From Episyrphus balteatus (lineage: Eukaryota > Arthropoda > Insecta > Diptera > Syrphidae), in contig NC_079137.1 in the NCBI RefSeq assembly GCF_945859705.1, positions 73,244,277 through 73,308,276 of the forward strand: a stretch of DNA of 64,000 nucleotides, written 5' to 3'. Of the stretch, positions 22,311 through 34,985 are shown in pieces. The number at the start of each line of letters is the position of its first letter. Positions within the stretch are counted from its first letter, which is position 1. The position numbers and the translations under genes are program-made. The notes beneath the pieces were generated by a model. The model did no database searches. It was not told the origin of the DNA and saw nothing but the letters and a program-made list of their open reading frames with translations.

Positions 22311-24959
22311 ATGTACTCATATTACTTTGGTTTCATCTTAATTTAGTACATAAATTTAAAAAAAATTGTTGAAAAATTTTCAAGACATTGATTGGTTATG
22401 TCTAGTTTTTAGTACATATTTAGCACTCATAATTTACTTTTTAAACGATAGTTCTTACAAATTAAGTACATATAAAACCAACTCTAAAAGAGAATTAACG
22501 AAAAAATAGTTTGCCAAAATTAATATTTAGTACATTCTTAGTACTTTTTTTTTATATTTTTCGTTCAGTGAAGTGTGAAATTGGATTCTAGAAAACCTCG
22601 GCCTATTTTTATTTTTTATTTCTTTGGAAAAACTCAAACGCAGCTTTGTTTTTTTTTTTAAGATTGAATGGGATATGACTGAGATTTGGTACATACAATT
22701 TTTAGCAAGTAAATACAATAGAGAAAAACTCATTTAATCTATAATCATAACTCAGTTAAAGAATGTATGTATATTAGCACATTTTAGGTGTTTATTCAAA
22801 TTTAGTACAAACTGAAAAAAAAAAAAAAAAATACAAAATTCGAAATCCACTTTCAACCGACAATTAAAGATGATTTGAGTTATAATAATGGTTTAGTATG
22901 TTTTCAATACGTTATAGTACAAAATTAGTACAAAGAACTGTAAACATTTTGTATACAAAATAAAAATTATCAAGATCTAAGTTAAATGTTATTTTTTTAC
23001 GAACCAGTTACTGAAATAACTAGGTTTTGTATATTTTTGTAATTTAGTACTTATTTAGTACAATTTAACTAAATAGCCATGTTATCAATAAGTTAAACAA
23101 TTGCTTACTTTCTATCGATGAAAAGGATTTCACTTCTTCTGCCTAAAAAAATATTAAGTAGAAGCTCTTAAAAATAAAAATCTAGTACTAAAAATGTTCT
23201 AAAAACTAAATATCTTATATTGAGTTGACCCAAATGCATTTTTAAAATTAATGAATTTATTATAAAACGGATCTAACAGAAATTAATTCTAAATCTTCTT
23301 TCTATACACATTTTTTTTTATTCAACATTTTTGTTTACTTTTCGATTTAACCTTGAAATTGACGTTAAAACCATTCAACCAAGTGACTTCTTAATGAACC
23401 AATCACGCCTATGGGATATTGACATCAACCAAACACACACAAACACACATTTTTTATTTTCGGAATTTACTATTCTTTCTATTGAATAGACTTTTGATTA
23501 ATAAATTACATTCCCTCAGGCATTATACCCACTTAAAACCCCAGCTAAAATACCTTATTCCAATCCTTTTTTTCGTCTTTTCTTATATTTTTTTTCCAGA
23601 AAATCCCTAGACAAACCAAAACCAAAAAAAAAAATTATTCGTATAAATTAACTTATCCAAAGCTCTCTAGAGTCATTGACTTCTTAAGATTACAAAAATA
23701 TCATCTCCAATTTTATTCCGGTTAATACGCGTGTCGTGCTGCTCCTCTACCCTTCTAGACTCTGCTTCGATGTTCAGCTTTAAAACTCCTATAAAGTTTC
23801 TATAATCATATGAATCTTTATTCTTTCAACATAACTCTTGCATAATACATAAATGTATGTTTGCTTTTCTTCCTCCACCTCCATTTTTTTTTTGTTAATA
23901 AAAATTTTATGTTTGATTTTGTTAAACACATAAATATAAATCTTTTGCTTATGTTTACACCTTAAGGGGTTATAACATAATTAATTGCGAAAGTTAAAGC
24001 TTTATAAAAAGTATCTTTATTTCTTCTATCTTTATGTTTTATTTGAAGAAATATCCCGAAATGATGATGAGAGAGAGAAAGATAAGGATCACCACCCAAA
24101 AAAAACTTTCAAGCTAATTTATGAGTTCTTGAATCTTTCTTAACACCCTCACAACTTTAAGTAAGAAAAATACCCAAAATTCCCTTTTTAAAGTAAATAT
24201 TTTGCAATATTTTTTTGTTAAAGTTCTTTATGGAATAGAATTGAATAAAAAAAATATTTAAATTTGATTTGTCTGGTTTTATTTGTTTGTCACCTTAATT
24301 TTTATCATGCATCTGTTTGTTCTCTGTGGTATCTGGTTGTGTAGCAACTGTACGTCGTCTTCGAGTCAGTTTGGTAGAGATATACATTTTTAGTACACGA
24401 AATATGAATACAAATAACATTTCAAGAATAATATAATCCATCGGTAATGTGATGTAATTTTAACTGTGGCTTTAAAAAAGCATGTCTGTCATTTTATTTT
24501 TTTTTTTTTCTTAAAATTTTGTGTAAGCTGTGAGGTGTTTATGATTACCCCTGCCTACAGTTTTATAATTATATTTTATTGGAGTGGAATTTTTGACACA
24601 GTTCTTTTTTTCTCTAGAAGATAGAGTATCTTTAAAGATATTTGCTTAAGTGTTTGGAGTTTTTTCTATTTAATTTGGATATCTAACAAAAAATAAGAGA
24701 ATTTAACAATATTTATTAGTGTTATAAAGGTTACATCTACTTTATTTGAGGAAATATTACGAAATGAATGATTTATTTGTTACACTTAACTAATGGGGAT
24801 GTTTGTAAAAATGTAGTACAAAACTATTACAAAAAATAAAATTAAATTTTGGTAAAAGTTATGGACTCAACTTAGATTTAGTACACTTTTAGAACATATC
24901 CTAATTATTGTATTTTATATAGGAGACGTTATAAAATTAATAAAAAATGTTTAGAACTA
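22311..24959. repeat. TTTAGTACA box field, second location
   Basis: Boxes of the type TTTAGTACATA or TTTAGTACAAA occur near 22345, 22408, 22465, 22528, 22800, 22917, 23045, 23185, 24390, 24813 and 24877 among unrelated sequence. Around 23280-24280 few are seen. The word is the same as in the 1489-10330 field. Confidence 0.55.
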
Positions 24960-25640
24960 AGGTACAAGTTAAAACTAAGTACAAATCTACAGTAACAGCT
25001 TTTTGAATTTAGTACAAAAGAGATGATACAAAATTCAGTAATCTTAATAATTTTTAGTACTAAGGTATTCGTTTAAATGTAGTACACATCTTAAAGAAAA
25101 AATCTTAATAATCTTTAGTACTTAAGAATTAGTATAAATTTAGTACAAATCTATAGCAAAAAGCTTTTTAAACTAAGGGAATGGTTTTGGACTTGACATT
25201 AATTTGGTACAAAAGACACGAAATTGAATAAATTCATTTATTTGTAGTACTAAGGCATTCGTTTGAATTTAGTTCAAATCTACAACAGGAATTAATTTTA
25301 ATTAAGGGAATAGTTTTTGACTTATTATAAATTAAGTACAAAAGAGATGATACAAAATTAAGTAATCTTAATAATTTTAAGTACTAAGGTATTCGTTTAA
25401 ATTTAGTACAAATCGTAAACAAAAAATCTTTATAATATTTAGTACTTAAAAAATTTAGTACAAATCTATACCAAAAAACTTTTTTAATTAAGGGAATGAT
25501 TTCGGACTCGACATTAATTTGGTGCAAAAGACACGAAATTGAATAAATTTCAATTAAGGGAATAGTTTTCGGATTATTATAAATTAAGTACAAAAGAGAT
25601 GATACAAATTTAACTAACCTAAATAACTTGTTTCTACTTT
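24960..25640. repeat. large-unit tandem repeat built from TAGTAC boxes
   Basis: A stretch beginning GTACAAAAGAGATGATACAAA recurs near 25012, 25337 and 25589. Between copies, in the same order, are TAATTTTTAGTACTAAGGTATTCG-like, AAAATCTTAATAAT-like and AAGGGAATGATTTTGGACT-like segments. The unit is roughly 250-325 bp, contains several TAGTAC boxes and has about two and a half copies. The copies are close enough to read as a younger amplification of the same material. Confidence 0.75.
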
Positions 25641-27374
25641 TAGTACTAAAGTACTAAACTTTAATTTTCTCAAAAAAATTGATTTAGTTAAACTCAATAA
25701 GATAAATTTAATTAAATTGGCACAAGATGTCCAGCCTGTTAAGGAGTTGATGACATTTTTCGTATCACTTCAAACAAGAAAAAAAGAAGTACCAATCAAT
25801 ACTTCAATTTGATTGACTGTGATGACTTTTATTGGGGATTTTTTGTTTGTTATTTATTTTTTCCGCTTTACTCTCACCTCCTCTAAACAGAAGTGTATTT
25901 TTACTTCTTCAACTATATTTTTTTTTTTGTTTCTTTTAAAATTTGCCTTTCGCTTGTTTTGTGCAATCATCGACAACACAGAGAGTATAATACACAACTC
26001 TAAAGATACTTCATTTTAGATATAATAAATCAATTGAACAAGCAAATAGTCACCTTTAATGTGTGCGCACTCTGAAGTTGTTCACAAGTTTTTTTTTTTT
26101 TTTTTTTTTTTTTTTGAACAACTGATCGATAGTGATAAAAAATTGAATGTTAACAATTATTAAAGTTTGGAATTAAAAAAAAAAAAAAAAAAATAGGAAG
26201 GTAGTGCTTTGAAATGATATTTGTACCAAATAACATTTCTTTATTTTTTTTTTTGTTTGAAGTTTTATTTTGTAATCTTCTTATAGAGTTACACTACAAA
26301 AATCGGCTTACATAAATTAGTTGTGATTCAAATTGATTTTTTTTTCAATTGTTATTATTTTGAATGTGAAATGATATCGATAAGTTTTTTGTATGATGAC
26401 AAAATAAGTAATATATTTAAGGAGTAAGCTTCAATGAAGTTTAGAGATCAAAGAGATGTTTTGAAATAACCAAAATCAAAGAGTTAATCAACAATACAAA
26501 AATGTATTCTCAAAAGAGTCTTATAAATTACTTGTATAACACAAACTCAACAATTATTACAATATGTAAAATGTACTAATTTTGTACTAGAAATTCAAAT
26601 TATAATTACAAAAGTTTAGCGATTTACGTTCTTTAAAACTTTTTTTCATACCCGTGCCTAGCATTTATTTTAAATAATAGAGTGTTTATTTATACATATT
26701 TACATATTGAACGGTATACTGACTGATTAAGTGTAGTACATTGTAATTATGTTTCTTGTTACGTACCTGAAAATAAAAGAAAAGAAAATTATTATTTGAT
26801 TTCTAAAAATTTACATAAAATTTATAAATTAAAACTAAAAATAACAATTTTGTTGATTTTTTTTATTAAAAATTTAATGAATACGTATTATGTTAGTAAA
26901 ACACTAATTAAATATTGTAAAAAAAAATTGATTTTCTAACCATTTTCATTTTTAGTACAAATGCATGCCAAATCTACTGACTTTTTTCACTACCAGCATT
27001 GTAGGCCCCAAAAAACAAAAATTCTTGTCATCCATAAAGCATAAAGAACATTGACCTTTTGGAAACCATTTTCATGAGTATATAAATTCACAAACGAATA
27101 AGCGTAGAGGAGTTAACTATTAATTCTTTTTTTTTTATAGCCAGATAACGATTGCAACTTAATTTCAATGGAAAATTAAACTCGTAGGTATTTCTAGCAA
27201 CGAGTTTCTTACATTGAAAGACTTTATATGGTTCAAATTAAATTTCGTGAGGAAAGTTTATCAAGTAAAATTAAATCACAGAACACGACTTAAATTTTTA
27301 AATAATAAGAGAAGTGTTTTGGTAAGCAGTTTTAACTTAAGAAAATGGAATACGAATTCAGATTTTTTTGCCGG
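25641..27374. other. A+T-rich DNA, nothing clear
   Basis: Contains a 27-base poly-T at 26089-26115 and poly-A near 26176-26193. No gene supported. Confidence 0.6.
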
Positions 27375-27437
27375 TCATTTGTAATGTCCCAAGGCATTTT
27401 TTTGCTGACTAATCTTTTTCAAATTATTTTTATTTCC
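27375..27437 (+). pseudogene. weak reverse-transcriptase motif relic
   Basis: Twenty-one codons read VMSQGIFLLTNLFQIIFIS, aligning by position with VPQGSxLGPLLFxIFIND of non-LTR reverse transcriptases but with G and P of the LGP core replaced. Alone this is near the limit of recognition. Confidence 0.25.
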
Positions 27438-27582
27438 TAATATGAAGTCAGAATTTTTCTTATAGGAATTTCGTAAAATTATTTATTATGTTTATCAACA
27501 CTTTTTTAGTCAGTCGAAAAATCATCGAAGCAGAGATAATTTTTTAATTTTCAATACGTTTTCTAGATAAATTGATATTTTT

Positions 27583-28250
27583 CAACAATGCAATGTTGCT
27601 AGACTATTAATAAATTTGGTGGCAGTAAGAAAGCTTTTGAAACTATAGAAAAGTTCATGGAAGGACAAGATTTATATTCTAATTTTCATATCAACATTGT
27701 TGCGAAACATACTAGCAGTTTGGTTCAAAAAATGTTTTACTTTTTCTTTATTCGAAGAAATAAAAGAAAGAAAGTTTTAAAAAAATGTTTTAATATTTTG
27801 TTTTGTTGTAAGCAATGTTGCTGAAGTTCAATTTTATTCAACTTTTAAGGAATTAGGCTAGGTAGCAAAATTTTTTATAGTATGAATAAATAAGAAGTAT
27901 GGTTAAATTTGCGAAAAAGAAAATTCTGTCGTCCTTAAAATCGTTATCAACAATGTTGCTAGATGATGTTTGCAAATTAATTGCTAGCACTTCAGTCAAT
28001 ATAAGAAAAAAATCAGGGCAAATGATGATTATCGTTCTCAAAATATTATTCTATTTTAAATATGTTTTGTCAACAATGTTGCCAAACTATACAATTTTTA
28101 TATACACAAAAATTTCTATTTTTATTGTTTTTTTGAGCAACAAATGGATACATTTCTTTAATTTTTAACACTTTCTTCAATTTTTAACACACAAAGATTG
28201 ACATTTGAAAAATGTTGATAGACTTTTAAAAATGTTGCAATCATTAGAAA
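27583..28250. repeat. CAACAATGTTGC box array
   Basis: Words of the form CAACAWTGTTGC occur near 27583, 27692, 27812, 27948, 28071, 28210 and 28232. Intervals are about 109, 120, 136, 123 and 139 bp, with dissimilar spacers. CAACAATGTTG is an odd-length dyad and both orientations occur. Confidence 0.65.
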
Positions 28251-29950
28251 CTTCCTCTTCCTTTTGTAAACTTAATTTAATTATTATTTACAAGCTAATA
28301 TGGTATCCGGGACATTCTCACATATCAAACTAATCTTAAAACTTTTGAAGTTCCTATCAAATTTTCTTCCACAAAAAAATTGCAACCATATGGTAAGAAT
28401 AATTCAAAGAAAAAAAAAATCTGACCCATATTTTATCGGCAAAGAAAAGAGGAAACAGAAAATAACTAGAAATGTTGTTTAATACATAAACAACAGTGCT
28501 TCAACATTGATAAGCCAACCGCCCCCACACAAATACACTAAAACCATAAATTCTCTCCCCTGAGAGAACGCTTCTCTATTTTTGGATTCTCTTCATCCCT
28601 TAAACAAATATTCTAAGGCTATTTAAGATGGGATATTTTCTCTTTTCTTCTCCAAAATGCAAGTGTATTTGTGAATGAGAATAAATAATAAAAAAAAAAT
28701 GCAATTTCCACCCTCGCATATGCGAACACGTGCTTTAACCACCCACATGAGAGCAACATGTAACTAAAGACGTCACTAACTACGTCATAGAGGCATCATC
28801 TTTGTGTATCTTAAATTTCTTGTTTTTTCTTCTTCCTTTGATCTCAATAAAAAATTTCTATTCTAAAGTGGTACTTTTTATCGAGTTAAAAAGATTCTTT
28901 TTTTCAAGGAGAAAATTATTATAAGAATATACAAGCAAGGACGTTAGATAGATTCACTTTCATTGAAGTGACAAATTACCAACCACCTACGACTACGATT
29001 TGATGATGATAATCGGAGAACTCACAATATGGTATACTTGTTGCGTCAAAACCCAAGCAACATCCCATTCATAAAGTTCCTTTGGGGGGTTGGTTTTGGT
29101 TATATGATGATGATGGTGATGATGATGGTGAAAAATAAAGACTTCTCCACCTTCTTTGTTTGTGCAAAAAAAGTTACTATGTATAGACAAATAATGAACT
29201 TAACATTACGTCAGATGCGAATATGTCTCCAGATGTTTTCAGAATATTTTTTTTTGTTTTTTTTTTTTCTTGTTATTGTATCCATGAAATTGGCATGGAT
29301 TTGCGTCACACACATATATTTATTCAAAAAAGGTTTCAAAAACATTTAATGGGGTTTTTGAGGTTTTTATTTTTATAGGATGTTAACAGAGAGGTTGAAC
29401 AATAAAATGTTGTGTAAATCAAATGAGAAAATGAATTCATGGGAAATTTATAACTTTTTTTTTTCTAGAAGATTCATAGGCGTAAGGGTGTTTTTTTTTG
29501 TTTCATAAGAGATGTTGGAATCACAAACAGTATTTAATTAAGGGCGCATTAAGAGTGCGAGTATTCATGGTATTTTGATAGGCTTTCAAGTTGAAGACGT
29601 ACATAGGTTCAAGTATTTAATGGATTCGACGAGGTGTTGTTTTTTTTTGTCTAAGATTAATTTTTTTTTTTGGAAGATCATCGATTTTATTTTGTTTAAA
29701 CATTTCACATGTAAGCTTTTGTTAATGACTTTTATTTGGAAATTTTATGTTTTTTGTTATTTAATGAAAATGGAGTGTTTTAGGGACGAAAATGGATTTG
29801 GAGGTTCAGAGGTAAGATTACTTTCGCAATATTTGCGAAGCTTTCAATTTTAAAACTTACATGTTTGTTTACATTTTTACGATTTACGATGGCTCAAATA
29901 TTGACCAGCTTGACGTGATTTTTGAATCAAAATTGTGATTTTTGTTTGGA
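28251..29950. other. A+T-rich DNA with a CRE-like pair and an ATG microsatellite
   Basis: (ATG)n-type repeat at 29104-29130. Paired CRE-like sites at 28769-28788. No gene: the open frames at 28993-29349 are produced by the microsatellite and T-rich runs. Confidence 0.6.
28727..28788. promoter_or_regulatory. E-box plus two CRE-like sites
   Basis: CACGTG at 28727-28732, GACGTCAC at 28769-28776 and TACGTCAT at 28781-28788. Two near-consensus CREB/ATF-type sites 12 bp apart, with an E-box 37 bp upstream, is suggestive of a cis-regulatory element. The inference comes from the motifs only. Confidence 0.3.
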
Positions 29951-29954
29951 AGTT

Positions 29955-30625
29955 ATATGAACTACTCTTTGCAACAGTTTGCAAATGTTCGCAGACTATT
30001 TGCAAATGATTTTCTTGGTCTTGTGACTCAAGAAATTGTTAATTGTCTCAAACTTCATCGTTTTCGAAGAAGTGGCAGATAATTCACAAAAACATATACA
30101 CTACATTTTCTTATATATCATTTTGCAACTTATTAGCAATTTTCGCAAACATTTATGCAAATTGTTTGAAAAAAATTGCGACCATTTAAGAATAGTTACA
30201 GTGATTCGAGACTTGCAGTTAGTATTTGAAAAGATAAAAACATCTTCGCAAAAATGCGAATCAAAGAATATAAGTTTTTGCAAAATATGTTTTCCTTGAG
30301 ACAGTTCGCAACTATTTGCAAACCATGTTCTTATATGGTATTTTCTAGGCTACAAAATAAATTTTGATATCAAGACAGCCATCTAAATAGCTTGAGAATA
30401 AAAATATTTATGAGCTTGCTGGGAAAGCTTTGAATAATTTCTTTGAAACAGTTCGCAAATCTTCGCAATTCATGTTTTAAATCTTTTTTGACTTTTGAGA
30501 AAGTAATACTACTACGTTTCGACAATTTGTGATTATTTGCGAACGGCTCCGGATACAAATGTAACATTGCAAATCCTGGGCTTTGCTAATAATTTTCTGC
30601 TTAATAGCACACAATGTTCGCAAAT
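29955..30625. repeat. TTCGCAAA/TTTGCGAA box patch
   Basis: Words such as GTTTGCAAATGTTCGCAGA, TTCGCAACTATTTGCAAA, TTCGCAAATCTTCGCAA and ATTTGCGAACG recur near 29970, 30000, 30140, 30246, 30305, 30450, 30533 and 30616 in both orientations. The overlapping open frames at 30036-30567 are not supported as coding. Confidence 0.6.
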
Positions 30626-30703
30626 TAGAAAATTGAAATATAAAGTGGTTGTTAAGGCTAAAACATAAAAATGTTGCCTATTTACTACAAATCTTTTATA
30701 ATA

Positions 30704-32118
30704 CAGTCAAATAAGGAGAAAAAAGGGGTAAATCTCGGAATTAATGTTAGTAGAAATTTTTTTTGCTCAATATCTTCCTTTTGCCATTCTATAACATATC
30801 TCAAAAATCTAGAAAAATCTCATGTCCGCTTGTCGCGATTTCAAGGTCAAATCGCGAAATGGAGATTTTCAAAATTAGCAAAAATAGGCTATGGTATTAT
30901 ATACACATATGATACATGATTTCAAGGTATTTTTTAATGCTGATTCCAAAAAATCTAAAATCAAGACAATCTGACGTCTCTGGAAAAAGTTATACCTGTT
31001 TTTCATCTGTGAACTCATATTATTATAACAGTTGCAAACTTACTGCCGAAAACCCCTTAAAAGTTATGGTAGATGAACCAAATTTTGCATGAAGATTTTA
31101 GAATCCATCATTATTAAAAATCAAAACAATCCATTACAAAAAATATATATACCTACGAAATAATGGTATTTTTTGAAGGAGGGGCAAATTTTAGGATATG
31201 CACTAAAGAAGCTTCTTGTTCATCTTTGGGATAAGTGGTAATAGGCTAATTTTTTCATTTTAATCTTTGTTTGGATATTCTTTAACTACCCTCAAAAATA
31301 TAAAAAAATCTCATGTCCGCAAGTCCTAATTTTCCTGGTTTGAAGATAAGGTGCAGATTTTAAAAAATTGAAAAACAACACTTCAGATATTTGTGTCAGA
31401 TCAACATGAATAAGGTGCATTACTTTTCAGGGATGTTCAGGTTGACTTATTGTGAGTTTTTTTTGAATAAGTGTTAAAAAATACCCTTAAATCATGTCGC
31501 TTATGTTGGTATACATATACAAATTTAAACTTTTCTTGCTAATTTTTTTAAGTCTGCACCTAACTTAGTTTAACCTCCAAAATTAGCCTATTACCACTTA
31601 TCCCTAAGATGAACAAGAAGCTTCTTTAGTGCATATCCTAAAATTTGCCCCTACTTCAAAAAATACCATTATTTCGTAGGTATATATATTTTTTGTAATG
31701 GATTGTTTTGATTTTTAATAATGATGGATTCTAAAATCTTCATGCAAAATTTGGTTCATCTACCATAACTTTTAAGGGTTTTTCGGCAGTAAGTTTGCAA
31801 CTGTTATAATAATATGAGTTGACAGATGAAAAACAGGTATAACTTTTTCCAGAGACGTCAGATTGTCTTGATTTTAGATTTTTTGGAATCAGCATTAAAA
31901 AATACCTTGAAATCATGTATTATATGTGTATATAATACCATAGCCTATTTTTGCTTATTTTGAAAATCTCCATTTCGCGATTTGACCTTGAAACCGCGAC
32001 AAGCGGACATGAGATTTTTCTAGACTTTTGAGATATGTTATAGAATGGCAAAAGGAAGATATTGAGCAAAAAAAATTTCTACTAACATTCATTCCGAGGT
32101 TAAACCCTTATTTGACTG
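30704..32118. mobile_element. foldback (long inverted repeat) element, CAGTCAAATAAGG ends
   Basis: The left arm (30704-31253) and right arm (about 31570-32118) are near-perfect reverse complements of about 550 bp, starting CAGTCAAATAAGG and ending with its complement. The loop of about 315 bp carries diverged relatives of arm segments. TCTCATGTCCGC near 31308 resembles the left arm near 30818, and TTAAAAAATACCCTTAAATC near 31475 resembles the right arm near 31895. So it looks like a nested inverted structure. No convincing target duplication or transposase was found, and the class is unknown. CAACATGTTG-type words flank both sides. Confidence 0.85.
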
Positions 32119-32189
32119 GATTATTAGTAATAGCACAGATAAGCGATGAATTATAAAAATGCATATGAAAATACACAAAGAAAAGTTGA

Positions 32190-32930
32190 TTCAACATGTT
32201 TCCGGGTAGTCGACTTGTTAATTGTATGTCTGTAAGTAATAAAAATTTATTATCTGAGTATAAGAAATGTCAACTGCTGACTATTTGAATTAATATAAAA
32301 ATAACGCCACAAGAAACAAAATTGTACTGCCAACAATGAAAGCAAAATTCAGCAACATGTTGATAGGAAAGTTATTTTTTGCTCTGCAATTTATTATTCC
32401 ATTTTTATAAGCACTATCAACGGTTGAAATATTTTGCTGGAAGAATATAATTCTCTAATTCCCAGTGCCCTTGGAACGAGCAAAACAGATATAGTTGGCA
32501 ACATTTGGCGAGGAAGTCGGTTTCTAACTTGGCAATTCAATATTTTCAAGTGCTTTGAGTTAAAGCTGACGGCATTTTGTTGTCTGACTGCCACAATTCC
32601 ATAAAATATAATTTTATTGAAACAAATGAAAAATAAATCTTGTGCAACATGTTGCCAGATACAAAATTTGTTATGTTATTATTTCAACTCAATAAGTGTA
32701 GCTGCTGGCAATTTTCCCCTGATGGAATCATTTACATGACAAAAAACTAGGGCCTAATATAAGGGAAACAGAAATCTGGTGCAACATGTTGCTAAGTTGA
32801 AAGGTTTTAAATTAAATCAGTAAATTCCTCTTAATAAACTTAAATAAAGCACAACAAAATAAAAATATTGTCATAAAAATAAACGAAACCATTTACAATC
32901 AAACTGAACCAAAAATGTTGCAATGCGTAC
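32190..32930. repeat. GCAACATGTTGC box array
   Basis: Words near 32192, 32354, 32497, 32643, 32783 and 32914 (intervals about 162, 143, 146, 140 and 131 bp). CAACATGTTG is a perfect 10-bp palindrome. Closely related to the 27583-28250 array. Confidence 0.65.
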
Positions 32931-34053
32931 ATCTTCTCAACCAGGTTACGCATGCTCTAAAGCAAAAAAAAAATCATTACAAAAAACCTATAAAAACATT
33001 CACAAAAGTACTAAAAGTCTGTATGCAGTTCAAGTACTTTTTGTCTTCATCTTCTGCTTTTTATTGTTTTTCGTTTATTTTTATCGCATTAGTCGAATTA
33101 TAAATGTCATGAATCTCAATGCTGTCAACTATTCTCACACATACTAATGGTTGATCATCCATCAGTCAGAAAAAAAGAGAATCTCAAATGAAGTATCTGT
33201 AGGATTTTATACAAAAAAAAAAATGTATCTACCAAGAAGAATTATTATTATTGAAGAAAAAATGCCGGTAAGTTTTATGATCACCACTACTAAGATACAC
33301 TATATCTAACTGTATTCAATCGCAAGTATGGAGATCTTTCAAATCGAAAACTTACTCTTTGGTATAAACCTAAATGGCTTCTATACCAACCATATAGATA
33401 CAGTTAATAGATAGATAAATAGATAGAATGAAAGAAGGTGATACCTACTACCACATGCGGTTTAAAAAGACACCTGAAGCCGGCATTTTGAGTATTCTGG
33501 CTTATTTATTCTAATTTGTTTTTTGCTTTAGGAATTGCCCAACGACGACATTTATGATGATGAGCTCATGATTAAAATTAAAAAAAAAAAAATATTCAAA
33601 CAGGTTGATGAAATAGTAATTTAATAAAGAATTCAGTTTTTTGTTTTTAATGAATTTTTTGGAGAAAGAAGGCATCAAAACAATTTCCAGTATTTAGTAA
33701 AAGGTTTTATAAGAAAAAATGAATAATTAGAAAGCAAATAAATTTATTTAATTACAAAAAAAAAAAAAAAAATAAACTACAACTAACTAACCATGATAGG
33801 TTTTCTCATTCGAATGAATGAAAAAAAAGGTAGGATCTTCACTTTTTCTTTTAATTTGAACAAAAAAAAAGTATTACATGTGAAGAGAATAAGTTAGTTA
33901 TGCGAATGGTGTTCGGGATAGTGTAATAAATTCTTCGTACCAACATGTGCATGAGCAACCAAACGAAGAAGAATGTAGGTCTAATGAGGGAATTTTAATA
34001 AGCTTAGGAATTCTTAATAAACTAGAGGCTCAATTATATCCAAAAATCAACAA
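32931..34053. other. A+T-rich DNA, nothing clear
   Basis: Poly-A runs near 33757-33773 and a short GATA-type run near 33407-33425. No gene supported; the overlapping open frames near 32915-33147 have no family features. Confidence 0.55.
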
Positions 34054-34275
34054 GTAAAGAACGGTTTTATAGAAGTTATTTGTTTCAGTGCAGTTCCACA
34101 AGGTTGCCTTTTTACTACTGTACTTTTAATTTTTATTTTAATCTTTTCTTTTAGATACATTTTCTCAAGAAGTAAAGTTGTTAAATGTTTAAAATTTGTT
34201 GAAATACATTGTAAAATTTCCATTTCCATCATGTGTGTGAATTTGACTTCTGAATTGACTGAATTTGCGTCATGA
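34054..34275 (+). pseudogene. decayed reverse-transcriptase segment (Jockey-like non-LTR retrotransposon)
   Basis: Seventy-three codons are open up to TGA at 34273. They read SAVPQGCLFTTVLLIFIL, then RSKVVKCLKFVEIHCKI, then VNLTSELTEF. In order and spacing these line up with three blocks of Jockey-like reverse transcriptases: VPQGSxLGPLLFxLFI, SxxLxxADDxKIYxxI and LQxDLxxLxxW. The catalytic aspartates are not present (FVE in place of ADD), so the piece is inactive. The upstream fingers and the endonuclease domain are not seen. The overlapping minus-strand open frame (34047-34232) is a shadow. Confidence 0.5.
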
Positions 34276-34985
34276 ATATCTTATTTCCTTTAAATACACA
34301 AAAACCAACAAACTCAATTTCTCTACCTATACACAAAAATTATTATCACACAAAATTTAAATAATCCAGTTAAAAATAATTACAATATTGCCACTGGCAA
34401 ATAAAAATAAAATTCTTTATAAATCTTGATAGCTGCTTTAATCTTTTGTGTAATAATTCTCAGAATTCTATATACTCTGCGAATCACATTACAAAAAAAA
34501 AAAAAAAAAAAACACATACTTATAATCAAAAAAATCAAAAACGCGTAAGTAACATATATCTTTCACTGGGTTTTTGGGCCAACTCTGGCTTTATACAATA
34601 ATTTTTTTTTTATTTGTTTGCTTTTGATTGCTTTCATAATCCCACGTGTGTTTCTTGTACAAATATTAATCCAGTATGTATAGAAATAAGGTTAAAAAAG
34701 AAGGTTATAAATAAACTTCATCTTTACACATTTTTCCAGACAAGAAATGTAAATCCAAAAATGAGAAAATTAACTTTTTCTTTACTTATTTTTTTGTTAT
34801 TTATTTGTACAATGTATCGCGTTCATGTGGATAATTTTTGGTTTTGTTTTATAAAAAAAAAATTATGAAAAATGATTTCAATGAGTGATATTAAAAACAG
34901 GAAATATATTCAGGAAAACAGATTTAATTAATTGCTTCATTTCTTTTTGTTACAAGAGTTTTTGAAATGGAGTAAAAATTACTTC
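34276..34985. other. A+T-rich DNA, nothing clear
   Basis: A 20-base-class poly-A run near 34492-34511. The 84-residue open frame at 34614-34868 has no recognised features. Confidence 0.55.

Noticed and set aside
30036..30567. Overlapping open frames on both strands in the TTCGCAAA patch
   Set aside because: They arise from repeat words lacking stops in those frames; no family features.
32440..32500. Minus-strand LVPRALGIRELY reading resembling VPQGSxLG
   Set aside because: Requires a codon deletion and several substitutions; indistinguishable from chance.
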